64,000 nucleotides of DNA from Arthrobacter yangruifuii (GCF_009192775.1 NZ_VTFX01000001.1:1054001-1118000); one strand, 5' to 3'; shown: positions 52,433 to 62,900, counted from the first letter of the stretch. The notes: generated by a model from the letters alone, not told the origin. Made by a program: numbers and translations.

Positions 52433-53272
52433 TTAGAAAGCCGCTGTCACATCACCGTTCGGCCAGGTCTCTTCAATGAAGGCCTTGGTTTCGGGGGAGT
52501 GGAGCAGTTCCTCGAGCTTGTCGATCCGGGCGTCCTTGGCACCGGTCTTCCAGACAAGGAAGTTCGCATACGGGTTGTCTTCCGCGGATTCCACCAGGAG
52601 GGCATCATCCGTGCTCAGACCGGCTTCGAGGATGTAGTTGCCGTTGATGATGGCCAGATCCACGGTGGGGTCACCGAGGTCATTGACCAGCAGCTCGGGC
52701 TGGTTTTCCTGGAAATCCAGACCCTTGGGGTTCTGCTCGTCCGTGAGCGTGAGCACCGAGGAGTCATCGGCGATGTCCTGAACGAGGCCGGCTTCCTCCA
52801 GCATCTTCAGGGCACGTGCCTGGTTGGAGGGGTCATTGGTGACCATCACCCGGGCGCCGTCGCCGATGGAGGACACATCCTCATGCTTCTCCGAGAATGC
52901 AGCGTAGGGCTCCACATGGATGCCGGCGCCGTGCTCGAACTCGTAGCCCTGGCTCTCCATCTGGGATTCCAGGTACGGCAGGTGCTGGTAGTAATTGACG
53001 TCGCTGTCGCCGTCGTTGAGGGAGATGTTCGGCGTGATGTAGTCGTCGAACTCCTGGATCTCCAGCTCCAGCCCGGCCTCTTCGGCAAGGTTGTCCCGGA
53101 CAAACTCCAGGATCCGGGCGTGCGGCGTCGGGCTGGCGCCCACGGTGAGGGTGACCGGGTTTGCCGGGTCCAGGCTCTCCACGGCGCTGGGGGTGGAATC
53201 GGATCCACCACAAGCCGTCAACGCCAGAGCCGTGGCCACACCGGTGGCAACGAGGGTTAGTGCTTTACGCAT
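52433..53272 (-). CDS. metQ: Methionine-binding lipoprotein MetQ (NlpA family)
   Basis: A 279-residue binding lipoprotein. The signal peptide ends in LTAC (lipobox), followed by a short linker and the NlpA domain (PHARILEFVRDNLAEEAGLE, then NYYQHLPYLESQMESQGY, then AAFSEKH). It binds methionine (D- or L-) for MetNI. AAAGGAAACG is upstream. It is the last gene of metN-metI-metQ, separated from metI by about 130 nt. Confidence 0.9.
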   Translation of the reverse strand: MRKALTLVATGVATALALTACGGSDSTPSAVESLDPANPVTLTVGASPTPHARILEFVRDNLAEEAGLELEIQEFDDYITPNISLNDGDSDVNYYQHLPYLESQMESQGYEFEHGAGIHVEPYAAFSEKHEDVSSIGDGARVMVTNDPSNQARALKMLEEAGLVQDIADDSSVLTLTDEQNPKGLDFQENQPELLVNDLGDPTVDLAIINGNYILEAGLSTDDALLVESAEDNPYANFLVWKTGAKDARIDKLEELLHSPETKAFIEETWPNGDVTAAF

Positions 53273-53401
53273 TGAATGCGTTTCCTTTCACGTAACCCCG
53301 GGAAGCGGAACGCCGCCGCCCGGGGGAGGTGCAGCTAGCGGCTACTGGCTGCAGATCCGCAGGGGTCCGGGCCGGGCCCGGACCCCTGGCAAAGAGTTGG
53401 C

Positions 53402-54202
53402 CTAGACCCCGGCGCGGTCGGTTTCCCGGTCGGCTTCACGGGCCGCAGCGGCGGGGGCAGGTGCGGGAAGGGGATCCGGCGCGGCGGTGGCCGGGCGGCG
53501 GCGCCGGCCCGATCCTGCGGCGGACCGGTGGTCCACGCGCCGGGACGCGTAGTCTCCGGCCAGCTGGATGACCTGTACGAGGGCCACGATGATGATGATC
53601 GTGACCACCATGACCTGGGTGTCAAAGCGCTGGACGCCGTAGTTGTACGCCAGCCGGCCCAGACCGCCGCCGCCGACGATGCCGGCCATGGCGGAGTAGC
53701 CCACCAGGGTCACCAGCGTGGTGGTCAGCGCGGCAACGAGGCCGGGCAGGGCCTCGCGCAGCAGCACCTTGGTGACCACCTGCATCTTGGTTGATCCCAT
53801 GACCAGGGCTGCGTCGATCTTGCCGCCGGAGACGTCGCGGAGCGCGTTCTCCACCAGGCGGGCAAAGAACGGGATGGTGGCGATGCTCAGCGAAACGGAG
53901 GCGGCCACGGGGCCGATCGAGGTTCCGGTGATGAGGCGTGCCAGCGGAATCAGGGTGACCATCAGGATGGCGAACGGCACCGACCGGGTGATGTTGACGA
54001 TGATGTCGCTGACAATCCGGTTGGTGATCTTCATGGGCAGCAGGCCTCCGGGGGCGCTGACATGCAGGAACACGCCCAGCGGCAGGCCGATCAGCAGCGT
54101 GAAGAACCCGGAGATCCCCACCATCTGGAGCGTCTCGAGCACGGCCTCCGGCAGGGCCTTGGTGATTCCGGGGTTGTCGAAGAGTCCGGTCAGGAAGGTC
54201 AT
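53402..54202 (-). CDS. metI: Methionine ABC transporter permease MetI
   Basis: A 266-residue permease with five membrane helices and the cytoplasmic coupling loop SGGKIDAALVMGSTKMQVV. The C-terminal 45 residues are an Arg/Ala/Pro-rich extension not found in the usual 215-220 residue MetI. It overlaps metN by 4 nt. Confidence 0.9.
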   Translation of the reverse strand: MTFLTGLFDNPGITKALPEAVLETLQMVGISGFFTLLIGLPLGVFLHVSAPGGLLPMKITNRIVSDIIVNITRSVPFAILMVTLIPLARLITGTSIGPVAASVSLSIATIPFFARLVENALRDVSGGKIDAALVMGSTKMQVVTKVLLREALPGLVAALTTTLVTLVGYSAMAGIVGGGGLGRLAYNYGVQRFDTQVMVVTIIIIVALVQVIQLAGDYASRRVDHRSAAGSGRRRRPATAAPDPLPAPAPAAAAREADRETDRAGV

Positions 54203-55179
54203 GCTGCCACCTCCACGGTGACGCCCTGCAGGGCGAGGTATTCATGGACGGCAGCCATGTCGGTGTGCGTATCCAGCTGGATGCGCAGCCGTCCGAAGCG
54301 GGTGCCGGCAAGCAGTTCCACGCTGCCGGCAAGGACGTTGACGTCGGTGTCGAACCGGCGGGTCAGCGCGGACAGCACCGGATCGGACGTGGTCTGGCCC
54401 GTGAACAGCAGTTCCAGCACCGGCCCGCCGGGCGACGGCGGAGTAACCGGCAGCGGAATCAGCTGCTTGGCCAGCCGGCCGCGCAAATCCGAAGCGACCT
54501 CGCGCAGCGGGCCGTGTTCCACCACGCGTCCGGCTTCGAGCAGGGACACCGAGTCGCAGATCCGTTTCACCACGTTCATTTCATGCGTGATGATCAGGAC
54601 CGTCAGGTTCAGGCGGCGGGTCAGATCCGAAATCAGGTCCAGGATGTCATCCGTGGTCGCCGGGTCCAGGGCGGACGTCGGTTCGTCACAGAGCAGGACG
54701 TCGGGGTCGGAGGCGAGGGCACGGGCAATGCCCACACGCTGCTTCTGGCCGCCCGAAAGCTGGGCGGGATAGGCGCCGGCGAAGCCCTCCAGGCCCACCA
54801 GCTTCAGCAGCTCCTGCACCCGGGCATCGATGACGCCCTTTTTCGTGCCCACGAGTTCCAGCGGATGCGCGATGTTGGCGGCGGCTGTGCGCGAATCCAT
54901 CAGGTTCGCGTGCTGGAACACCATGCCGATGCGGCGACGGGCGGCGCGGATCTCGGAGTCCTTGACCGCCGTCAGTTCACGGCCGTCAATCGTGACGGAG
55001 CCCGACGTCGGCCGGTCAAGCAGGGTCAGGCAGCGGACCAGGGTGGATTTTCCGGCACCGGAGTGGCCGATGATCCCGTGGATCGACCCCTTGGGCACGC
55101 TCAGGCTCACGCCGTCCAGTGCGGTGACCGTCCGGTCGCCCTGCCGGTAGACCTTGCGAAGGTCGGTAACTGTGATCAT
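54199..55179 (-). CDS. metN: Methionine ABC transporter ATPase MetN
   Basis: A 326-residue ATPase with Walker A GHSGAGKST, signature LSGGQKQRVGIARALA, Walker [13 protein letters not shown], and H-loop ITHEMNVV. Residues 245-326 form the C-terminal NIL (ACT-like) domain that binds methionine and inhibits transport when the cell is replete. GAGGACG lies just before the ATG. First gene of the operon. Confidence 0.93.
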   Translation of the reverse strand: MITVTDLRKVYRQGDRTVTALDGVSLSVPKGSIHGIIGHSGAGKSTLVRCLTLLDRPTSGSVTIDGRELTAVKDSEIRAARRRIGMVFQHANLMDSRTAAANIAHPLELVGTKKGVIDARVQELLKLVGLEGFAGAYPAQLSGGQKQRVGIARALASDPDVLLCDEPTSALDPATTDDILDLISDLTRRLNLTVLIITHEMNVVKRICDSVSLLEAGRVVEHGPLREVASDLRGRLAKQLIPLPVTPPSPGGPVLELLFTGQTTSDPVLSALTRRFDTDVNVLAGSVELLAGTRFGRLRIQLDTHTDMAAVHEYLALQGVTVEVAA

Positions 55180-55228
55180 TCGTCCTCGTCATATGCGATA
55201 AATGGCCGGACCGAAGCATGCATGAACG

Positions 55229-55251
55229 GGGCACGGTTCTGCGTCGTGCCC
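55229..55251 (-). promoter_or_regulatory. Hairpin in the metN leader, unassigned
   Basis: GGGCACG (55229-55235) and CGTGCCC (55245-55251) form a 7-bp stem about 50 nt before metN. A second stem TCTCG/CGAGA lies at about 55285-55299. The leader may reach back to a GATACT-like -10 near 55360. A SAM-responsive element would be expected by context, but no SAM-I or SAM-IV core was recognised. Confidence 0.35.
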
Positions 55252-55438
55252 GGGATGCCGGCCGTGCGGAGGGTGTCTGCCAATCTCGTGGCGCGAGACG
55301 GAACGCGCGTTTCTCACGCGGGTACGCCTGGGGCGCCATCAGCGCCAAACACAGTAACCAGTATCGCATGAGGGCTGACGCGGCCCGGCCAAAGTGACGG
55401 CCTGTGAAGGAGGTGCGCAGGCGGCGGCAGCCCGGGGA

Positions 55439-56161
55439 TCAGGCGGGGTCCAGGACGGTACCGGGTTCCCGGTCCGGTGCGGCCCGCAGCGGCCAGCTTC
55501 CGTCGATGACCGCTTCCGGGTCCCGGCGCCGCAGGTATTCCTGGAAGCTGGCTGCCTGGCCGGCAGCCCAGCCGATCTGGGACTCATGCAGGGTGCGGGC
55601 ATCGCCCTGGAGCTCCGGATACTTCTCCGCCAGAACCGCTGCCACGGACAGGGTGGCCGCTACATCGGCGGCGGACGTGTGGGCGTTCTCAAAATCCACG
55701 CCGTAGTGCGCGGCCATGGCCGTGAGGGTGCGCTTGCCGCGGCGGAACCGGTCCACCTGCTTGTCCAGGATGTATGGATCGATCACGGGTAGCGGGCGGG
55801 GAGCCGTCAGCCCGAACCGCTCGCATTCGCGGGCCAGGACGGTGAAGTCATAGCAGGCGTTAAACGCCAGGACCGGGATGTCTGCGGCGAACATGCCGGC
55901 CAGCACCTCCGCCACCTCCGCTGTCACCGCGGAGGGGTCCCCGCCCTCCGCCTGGGCACGTTCGTTGGTGATGCCGTGGATGGCTGCAGCCTCGGCCGGG
56001 ATCGGAATCTCCGGGCAGGCCAGCCACTCATGGTGCTGCAGGGTTTCGCCGCGCCCGTTCACCAGGATGATGGACGCGGTGACGATCCGCGCGGTCTGCG
56101 GGTCCCGGCCCGTGGTTTCGAGATCGAAGGCGGCCCGGGGAAGTTGATGCCAGCTGTTCAT
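55439..56161 (-). CDS. DnaQ-like 3'-5' exonuclease (DEDDh)
   Basis: A 240-residue exonuclease. ExoI motif AAFDLETTGRDP, ExoII region AFNACYDFTVLARE, and ExoIII HTSAADVAATLSV with the catalytic His/Asp. It hydrolyses single-stranded DNA or RNA ends; it could act as a stand-alone proofreading or repair exonuclease. The start is supported by TAGGTT 6 nt upstream. It is divergent from the ATL gene. Confidence 0.9.
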   Translation of the reverse strand: MNSWHQLPRAAFDLETTGRDPQTARIVTASIILVNGRGETLQHHEWLACPEIPIPAEAAAIHGITNERAQAEGGDPSAVTAEVAEVLAGMFAADIPVLAFNACYDFTVLARECERFGLTAPRPLPVIDPYILDKQVDRFRRGKRTLTAMAAHYGVDFENAHTSAADVAATLSVAAVLAEKYPELQGDARTLHESQIGWAAGQAASFQEYLRRRDPEAVIDGSWPLRAAPDREPGTVLDPA

Positions 56162-56167
56162 GGAACA

Positions 56168-56173
56168 AACCTA
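56168..56173 (-). promoter_or_regulatory. Leaderless -10 element of the DnaQ-like gene
   Basis: TAGGTT on the minus strand is 6 nt from the ATG at 56161. Confidence 0.45.
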
Positions 56174-56224
56174 TCCGGGGGCAGTGACATTCCCTGAAAT
56201 TGGCAGGGGGCCCGGAGCCGTCGG

Positions 56225-56230
56225 TACCCT
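56225..56230 (+). promoter_or_regulatory. Leaderless -10 element of the ATL gene
   Basis: TACCCT ends 7 nt before the ATG at 56238. It argues against the in-frame ATG at 56160. Confidence 0.45.
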
Positions 56231-56237
56231 ACTGGAT

Positions 56238-56636
56238 ATGCGCAGGGACTACGCCGATGCGGTGCTGGCTGTGGCCGATCTCATACCGCCCGGCCGGGTG
56301 CTTTCCTACGGCGACATTGCCGAACTGCTCGACGCCGGCGGCCCCCGGCAGGTGGGTGCGGTGCTGTCCGCGCGCGGCAGCGAGGTGTGCTGGTGGCGCG
56401 TGCTGAGGTCCTCGGGCGAGCCGCTCCGGGGTCGCGGGCTGTCCGCCTGGGAGCACTACCGGGAGGAGGGCACCCCTGTGCGCGGAACGGCGGACGACGC
56501 CGGCGCCGGGTACCGGGTGCGGATGGAGGGCGCCCGCTGGCAGCCGGACGAAGCGGCATGGAAACGGCTGGACATGCTCCGGGCAGCCCTGCAGGTGCCC
56601 GCCCCGCCGGATAACAGGAATGTCAGAGGGACATGA
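56238..56636 (+). CDS. Alkyltransferase-like (ATL) protein, MGMT fold
   Basis: A 132-residue protein with the MGMT DNA-binding helix-turn-helix (SYGDIAELLDAGGPRQVGAV). At the active loop it reads C51-W52-W53-R54-V55 where a true methyltransferase has P-C-H-R-V, so the alkyl-acceptor cysteine is replaced by Trp. It therefore binds O6-alkylguanine without repairing it and would hand lesions to nucleotide excision repair. It matches Rv3204 in position, just before adnA. Confidence 0.85.
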   Translation: MRRDYADAVLAVADLIPPGRVLSYGDIAELLDAGGPRQVGAVLSARGSEVCWWRVLRSSGEPLRGRGLSAWEHYREEGTPVRGTADDAGAGYRVRMEGARWQPDEAAWKRLDMLRAALQVPAPPDNRNVRGT

Positions 56637-56648
56637 TGAAGTGGAACC

Positions 56649-59600
56649 ATGAACGTTGAACTCCAACTCGTAGGACCGGCCGCCGGTGCGTCAGCTGCGC
56701 CCCGGCTCAGCGCGGACCAGCAGGCCGTCGTGGACCTGCCCACGGGAAGCGGCCCCGTTCTGGTCCTCGGCGCCCCGGGCACGGGCAAATCCACCGTCCT
56801 GGTGGAAGCCGCCGTCGCACGGATTGGACGCGACGGACTGGACCCGTCCCGCCTGCTGATGCTGGCCCCCTCCCGGCTTGCGGCCGCCGGGCTCAGGGAC
56901 GCGCTTTCGGCCCGGCTGCAGGGAACCCTGAGTACCGCACCCGCCCGCACCTGGGCTTCTTACGCCTTTGACCTGATCCGCCGCGCCAAGACCGAAGGCC
57001 GGCTGCCCTACCTCACCCGGGCCCCGAAGCTTCTGTCCGGTGCTGAGCAGGACGTCATCATCAAGGAACTGCTCGCCGGACACGGCCAGCAGGGGGTGCC
57101 GGAACTTCCCTGGCCGGACAGCCTGGATATGGCCCGGGGTACCCGCGGCTTCCGGCAGGAAATCCGCCAGCTCTTCGACCGGGTGATCGAGTACGGCATC
57201 TCCGCCGACGAACTGCGCAGCCTGGGGCAGCGGTACGGCCGCCCGGACTGGGTTGCGGCCGCCGGGTTGTACGCCGAGTACCGGGACGTCCTGGACCTGC
57301 GCATGCCCGAGTCCTTCGACCCGGCAGGCATCATTACCTCGGCGCTGAACATCCTGCACTCGGATCCGGAGTTCCTGGCCGCAGAACAGGAGCGCCAGCA
57401 GGTGGTGCTGGTGGATGACCTGCAGGAAGCCAACCCCGCCATCCACAGCCTGTATGCCCTGCTGGCAGGCACCGGAGATTCCATCGCGGCCGCCTGCCCC
57501 GACACCGTGGTGCAGGGTTTCCGCGGTGCGCGCCCGGACCTGGTGGGCAGGCTGGCCGAGCGCTTCGACGGCCGGCTGCAGACCCGTGTCCTGACGACCT
57601 CGCACCGCCTGACCGGCTCCCTGGCCGGGGCCTGGACCCGGACCGCCTCCCGGATTTCCGTGGTCGGCTCCCTGCCCTCCTACCGCACCGCCGTAGCGGA
57701 CGCCCGGTCCGTCGGGAAGACGCCCGGGAGCGGCAGCGCAGCGCAGACCCGGACAACCCCGGAACCTGACGCCGCAGCGGACTCCGCCGGCCGGGCCTTC
57801 GAGCTCAATGCCGCCAACCCCGCAGCGGAAACACCGTCAGCACCCGCCGCGGGCACCGCCGAGGCACACGTCGTGGACACCCCCATGCACGAGCAGCGCT
57901 ATGTGGCGCAGCGGATCCTGGAGGCCCAGTTGCTGCAGGGCCGCTCGCTCGAGGACATCGCCGTCATTGTCCGGACCGGCGCCCAGCTGGCCGCTCTCCA
58001 GCGCTACCTCACGGGACAGGGGATTGAGGTCAAGGTACCCGTTGCGGAACGGGCAGTGCGGGATGAAGCCGCCGTCCGCCCGCTGCTGGACGCCTTCGCC
58101 GTCGTGCTGGATCCGGAACTGCTCACCCCCGAGCTGGCCGTATCCCTGCTGACTTCACGCATCGGCGGCGCGAGCACGCTGGAACTGCGCCGGCTGCGGC
58201 AGGCGCTGCGCCGCGAAGAGCGCAGCGCAGGAGGCGGACGGACCAGCGACGCACTGCTGGTCGAGTCCCTGCTGGACCCCGAATCGGAGTCCGGGCGGGC
58301 ACTGGCCGGGCTGAGCTGGGATGCGCGTCCGGCCGCCCAGCGCATCTCCGCGATGCTCGCCGCAGGGAGGGAAGCCGCCCGCGAACCCGGCGCCACCGCG
58401 GAGACGGTCCTTTGGGCCCTCTGGTCCGTCTCCGGCTGGTCCAAGCGCTGGGCGGAAACGGCCCTCTCCGGCGGCCCCGGTGCGTCCCGCGCGGACCGGG
58501 ACCTGGACGCAATCATGGCCCTGTTCCAGACTGCCGAACGCTATGTCGACCAGCTGCCCGGCTCCACGCCGGCCCAGTTCCTGGATTACCTCACCAGCTC
58601 CGAACTGCCGATGGATACCCTGGCCGCCCGCGCGCAGCGGCGCGAGGCCGTTGAGCTGCTCACCCCGGCCAGTGCCGCCGGCCGGGAATGGCCGATGGTG
58701 ATTGTCGCCGGAATCCAGCAGGACGTGTGGCCCAACCTGCGTCTGCGCGGCGAGCTGCTGGGGAGCGGGGAGCTGGTCGCAGCCGTGGAGCACGGTGACA
58801 ACTTCCGTGCCCACCGCAGCCCGCTGACGCTGATGCAGGCGATACGTTTCGACGAGCTGCGCAGTTTCTCCACCGCCATTTCGCGGGCGAGCGAGGTGCT
58901 GATCTGCACCGCTGTCTCTTCCGAGGACGAACAGCCCTCCTCCTTCCTCGACCTGGTGGCACCGTTGGCGCCGGGTACGGAAAAACGTCCCCGCACCGAA
59001 GTGCTGCGGCCGCACACGCTGCGCTCGCTGGTGGCCGAACTGCGCCGGTACGCCCAGCAGCCCGACGAAGATCCGGACTTGGCCGCCGAAGCAATCCATC
59101 ACCTGGGCACCATGGTGAACCATCCCGTTCCGGTCCCGGGAGCCCACCCGGACAAGTGGTGGGGACTCGCGCCGCTGTCCAGCACCGCCGCGATCCTTCC
59201 CCCGGACGCACGGATCCCGGTGTCGCCGTCCAAGGTTGACGCCGTGCTGAAGTCCCCCCTGAGCTGGTTCGTCTCCGCGGCCGGCGGCGAGCAGGCCACC
59301 GACTTCGCCCGGTCCCTGGGCACCCTGGTGCACTCCATTGCACAGGACATGCCTGACGCTGCCGGCAGCGAATACGTGCAGGAACTGCAGAAACGCTGGC
59401 CGTCCCTGGGCATGAAGGACAACTGGGAAGGGCAGATGGATTACCAGCGGGCCGAAACCATGGTCCGGAAGCTGGCTGAGTACGTCATCACCATGCGCCG
59501 CAGCGGCCGATCCCTCGTCGCGGTCGAAAAGGACTTCGAGGTGGAACTGCCGGTGGAGATCGACGGCGCCGTCCGGACCGCGCTCCTGCGGGGCCAGATT

Positions 59601-59999
59601 GACCGTCTGGAGGTCGATGAGGACGGACGGTTGTTCATCGTGGACCTGAAGACCGGCAAATCCGCCCCCAAAAAGGACGATCTGCTGGCCCACCCGCAGC
59701 TTGCCGCGTATCAGGAAGCGGTCCGCGAGGGGGCACTGCCGGACGCACCCCCGGTGCCCGGGGGCGCGGCCCTGGTGCAGCTGGGCACCACCAACAAGGG
59801 GGTGTCCGTGCAGGAACAGCCGCCCCTGGACCCGGAGGACACCACGGCACGGGAGATGGTCCGTAAGGCGGCCGCCTTAATGTCCGCGGCATTCTTTGAA
59901 ACGGTCCATGATCCGAGCCGCAGCGGCTTTGGCGGCAACGGCTGCCGGCTGCCCGAAATCTGTCCCCTCTGTGCTGAAGGAAAGCAGGTCACCGAGTGA
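56649..59999 (+). CDS. adnA: AdnA subunit of the AdnAB helicase-nuclease
   Basis: A 1116-residue UvrD-like motor fused to a RecB-type nuclease. Walker A GAPGTGKST is at 41-49, and a Walker B-like VLVDDLQEA is near 253-260 (Glu in place of the usual DEXQD spacing, as in the weak AdnA motor). The nuclease residues are in GQIDRLEVDEDG and IVDLKTGK near 997. It processes double-strand breaks for recombination. Cysteines C1099, C1105 and C1108 fit three Fe-S ligands; the upstream fourth one is not visible. It overlaps adnB (GTGA). Confidence 0.92.
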   Translation: MNVELQLVGPAAGASAAPRLSADQQAVVDLPTGSGPVLVLGAPGTGKSTVLVEAAVARIGRDGLDPSRLLMLAPSRLAAAGLRDALSARLQGTLSTAPARTWASYAFDLIRRAKTEGRLPYLTRAPKLLSGAEQDVIIKELLAGHGQQGVPELPWPDSLDMARGTRGFRQEIRQLFDRVIEYGISADELRSLGQRYGRPDWVAAAGLYAEYRDVLDLRMPESFDPAGIITSALNILHSDPEFLAAEQERQQVVLVDDLQEANPAIHSLYALLAGTGDSIAAACPDTVVQGFRGARPDLVGRLAERFDGRLQTRVLTTSHRLTGSLAGAWTRTASRISVVGSLPSYRTAVADARSVGKTPGSGSAAQTRTTPEPDAAADSAGRAFELNAANPAAETPSAPAAGTAEAHVVDTPMHEQRYVAQRILEAQLLQGRSLEDIAVIVRTGAQLAALQRYLTGQGIEVKVPVAERAVRDEAAVRPLLDAFAVVLDPELLTPELAVSLLTSRIGGASTLELRRLRQALRREERSAGGGRTSDALLVESLLDPESESGRALAGLSWDARPAAQRISAMLAAGREAAREPGATAETVLWALWSVSGWSKRWAETALSGGPGASRADRDLDAIMALFQTAERYVDQLPGSTPAQFLDYLTSSELPMDTLAARAQRREAVELLTPASAAGREWPMVIVAGIQQDVWPNLRLRGELLGSGELVAAVEHGDNFRAHRSPLTLMQAIRFDELRSFSTAISRASEVLICTAVSSEDEQPSSFLDLVAPLAPGTEKRPRTEVLRPHTLRSLVAELRRYAQQPDEDPDLAAEAIHHLGTMVNHPVPVPGAHPDKWWGLAPLSSTAAILPPDARIPVSPSKVDAVLKSPLSWFVSAAGGEQATDFARSLGTLVHSIAQDMPDAAGSEYVQELQKRWPSLGMKDNWEGQMDYQRAETMVRKLAEYVITMRRSGRSLVAVEKDFEVELPVEIDGAVRTALLRGQIDRLEVDEDGRLFIVDLKTGKSAPKKDDLLAHPQLAAYQEAVREGALPDAPPVPGGAALVQLGTTNKGVSVQEQPPLDPEDTTAREMVRKAAALMSAAFFETVHDPSRSGFGGNGCRLPEICPLCAEGKQVTE

Positions 60000-62900
60000 G
60001 TGCGTCCGTAACCGACGAGGTACCCGGCGGGCTGCCGCAGGCCGCGCCCGTCCCGAAGTACTCCGCCCGGGAGTTGGCGGAACTGCTGCACACCGATCCA
60101 AACTCGCCGGTGCAGTACCCCACCGAGGACCAGATCGGCATCATCGAAGGCCCCCTCGAACCCCTGCTGGTGATCGCCGGTGCCGGATCGGGTAAGACCA
60201 AGACCATGGCGGACCGGGTGGTCTGGCTGGTGGCCAACGAGCTGGTCCGGCCCGAGCAGATCCTGGGGGTTACCTTCACCCGGAAGGCGGCCGGCGAGCT
60301 TGCCTCGCGCATCCGTGCGCGCCTGAACCTGCTCTACTCGCGGCTCGACGCCGGACCGGGCGGCGCCGCGGACCCTGACACAGCCGGAGACGGCGAGGAA
60401 CGGATGGAACCGAGCGTTTCCACCTACCATTCCTATGCCAACGGGATAGTGAACGACTACGGCCTGCGTATCGGTGTGGAACGCGATTCCGTGATGCTGG
60501 GCGGCGCACAGTCCTGGCAGCTGGCCAATGAGGTGGTGGAGGCCTACGCCGGAGACTACGAGCACTTCACCGCTGCCAAATCCACGCTGGTCGGTGCGGT
60601 GCTGCAGATGGCCGGTGAATGCTCCGAGCACCTGCGCACCCCGGCCCAGGTCCGTGCCGAACTCGCTGCCCATGTGGACGCGGTCTCTGCCCTGCCCTAC
60701 CAGTACGGCAAGCCGAAGGAGCCCACCCAGGCGGCCCGGAAGCTGATCAACCGGCTGCGGACGCGCATCTCCGTCACGGAGCTGGTGGAGGCCTACCAGC
60801 GCGCCAAGGCGGAACGCAGGCAGCTGGACTTCGGCGACCTCGTGGAACTGGCCGCCCGGATTGCGGCCACCATCCCCGAGGCGGTGGAGATGGAACGCAC
60901 CAAGTACAAGGTGGTGCTGCTGGATGAGTTCCAGGACACCTCCCACGCACAGATGGTCCTCTTCTCCAAGCTGTTCGGCGACGGCCGGTCCGTCACCGCC
61001 GTCGGGGATCCCCACCAGTCCATCTACGGGTTCCGCGGTGCTTCCGCCGGGCAGCTGGGCACCTTCCGGGAGAAGTTCCCCCTGTTCACCGACACCGGCC
61101 GCGAACTGGCGCCGCTGGCGAACCTGTCGATCGCCTGGCGCAACTCCACCTCGGTGCTGGCTGCCGCCAACACCGTGTCCGAACCGTTGAACGGCGTAGC
61201 TCCGTGGCTCAAACACCAGCGGCTGCCGCATGTGCCCGAGCTGCAGGCCAGGACCAACGCCCCCGTCGGCGAGGTGTACCTGGGCCGTTACCTGAGCGAC
61301 GTGTCGGTGGAACCCGGCAAGGACGTGCCCGGACGGATCCTGGGCGAGGCCGAGGCCGTGGCGGAGCAGGTGGCCTTCCACCGGAACCGGGCCTTTGAAC
61401 GGGACGAACGCAACCAGCCCGTGCGGCCCACCGTGGCGGTGCTGTGCCGGGGGCGCAAGCAGTTCGAGCCGATCCGCAGGGAACTGGAGCTGCGCGGCAT
61501 CCCGGTGCAGATTGTCGGCCTGGGCGGGCTGCTGTCCACACCGGAAGTTGTTGACCTGCTCGCCGTGCTGCGGGTCCTGGGCGATCCGGGACGTTCGGAT
61601 TCCATGCTCCGGATCCTTGCCGGAGCGCGGTGGCGGATCGGGCCGGCGGACCTGATGGCGCTGGCGGACTGGTCCCGGCATCTGGTCCGGGTCCGTGAGC
61701 GGGCCGTCCGGGTGGCCGACGCCGCCGATATCCACGGCCCGGACGAAGGCCCGGACCCTGTGGTGGAAGCGGACCTGGTGGAGGCCGGCAGCCTCGTCGA
61801 AGCCGTGGATTCCCTGCCGCGCCCAGGGTGGATCTCCAGCGCCGGGCGGTCCCTCTCCGAGGAGGGCCTGAGGCGCCTGACCCAGCTGCGCAACGAGCTG
61901 CGGGACCTGCGCGGTTTTGTCGGCGAGGACCTGACCACGCTGATCGGCGAGGTGGAACGCCGGATCCTGCTGGACATCGAGGTGGCGGCGAAACCCGGCG
62001 TCACCCTGCACGAATCCCGGCGGAACCTTGATGCGTTCATCGACGCTGCGGCCACGTTCAGCTCCTCCGCGGAACGGGTGGACCTTGCCGCGTTCCTCGC
62101 CTGGCTGGAAGCGGCGAACTCCGAAGAAAACGGCCTGCCCGTCACGCCGCTGGAACCGAGCCGGGAAGCGGTGCAGCTCCTCACCGTCCACGCGTCCAAG
62201 GGTTTGGAATGGGACATAGTGGTGGTTCCCGGATTGAACCAGGCCTCGTTCCCCAGCGATAAGGACTCGCGCTGGAGCAGCGGGGATTCGTCCATCCCGT
62301 GGACGCTTCGCGGGGACAGCCTGGACCTGCCGGAGTGGGACTGGGAACAGGTGGACCAGAAGTCCTGGCTGGAAAGCGAAAAGCTCTTCAGCGAAGATGC
62401 CAAAGGCCACGCGGAACGCGAGGAACGGCGGCTGGCCTATGTGGCGTTCACCCGTGCCAAGTCCGTGCTGATCTGCACCTCCTCCGCCTGGGGCGGCGGA
62501 CGGTCCAAGCCACTGGGAATCTCTCCGTATCTGCAGGTCCTGTATGACCTGGAACAGGCCGGTGCCGCGGGGTACCGGCTCCTGCACTGGGTCCCGTCCG
62601 AAGACGAAGGGACGGAAAACCCTGCCAATGCCGAGGCGGAGCGGGCCATGTGGCCGGTCGATCCGCTCGGAGGGCGCCGGGCGGCGATGGAAACCGCGGC
62701 TGACGCGGTGCTGGAGTCCGCGGGACGCCTTGCGGCAAACACCGGAAGCCGGGAGCAGGGACCCGGACGCTGGAGCCGGGAAACGGAGCTGGTGCTGGCC
62801 CGGCACCGGCCGCCGAACGAAGTGGTGCAGGTGGAACTGCCGGCCCACATCTCGGCCTCCATGCTGGTGGACCTGTTGGACGACCCGGCCGAGGTCACCC

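Noticed and set aside
55180-55400. SAM riboswitch upstream of metN
   Set aside because: Expected from context, but neither the SAM-I nor SAM-IV conserved cores could be matched by eye, so only unassigned hairpins are reported.
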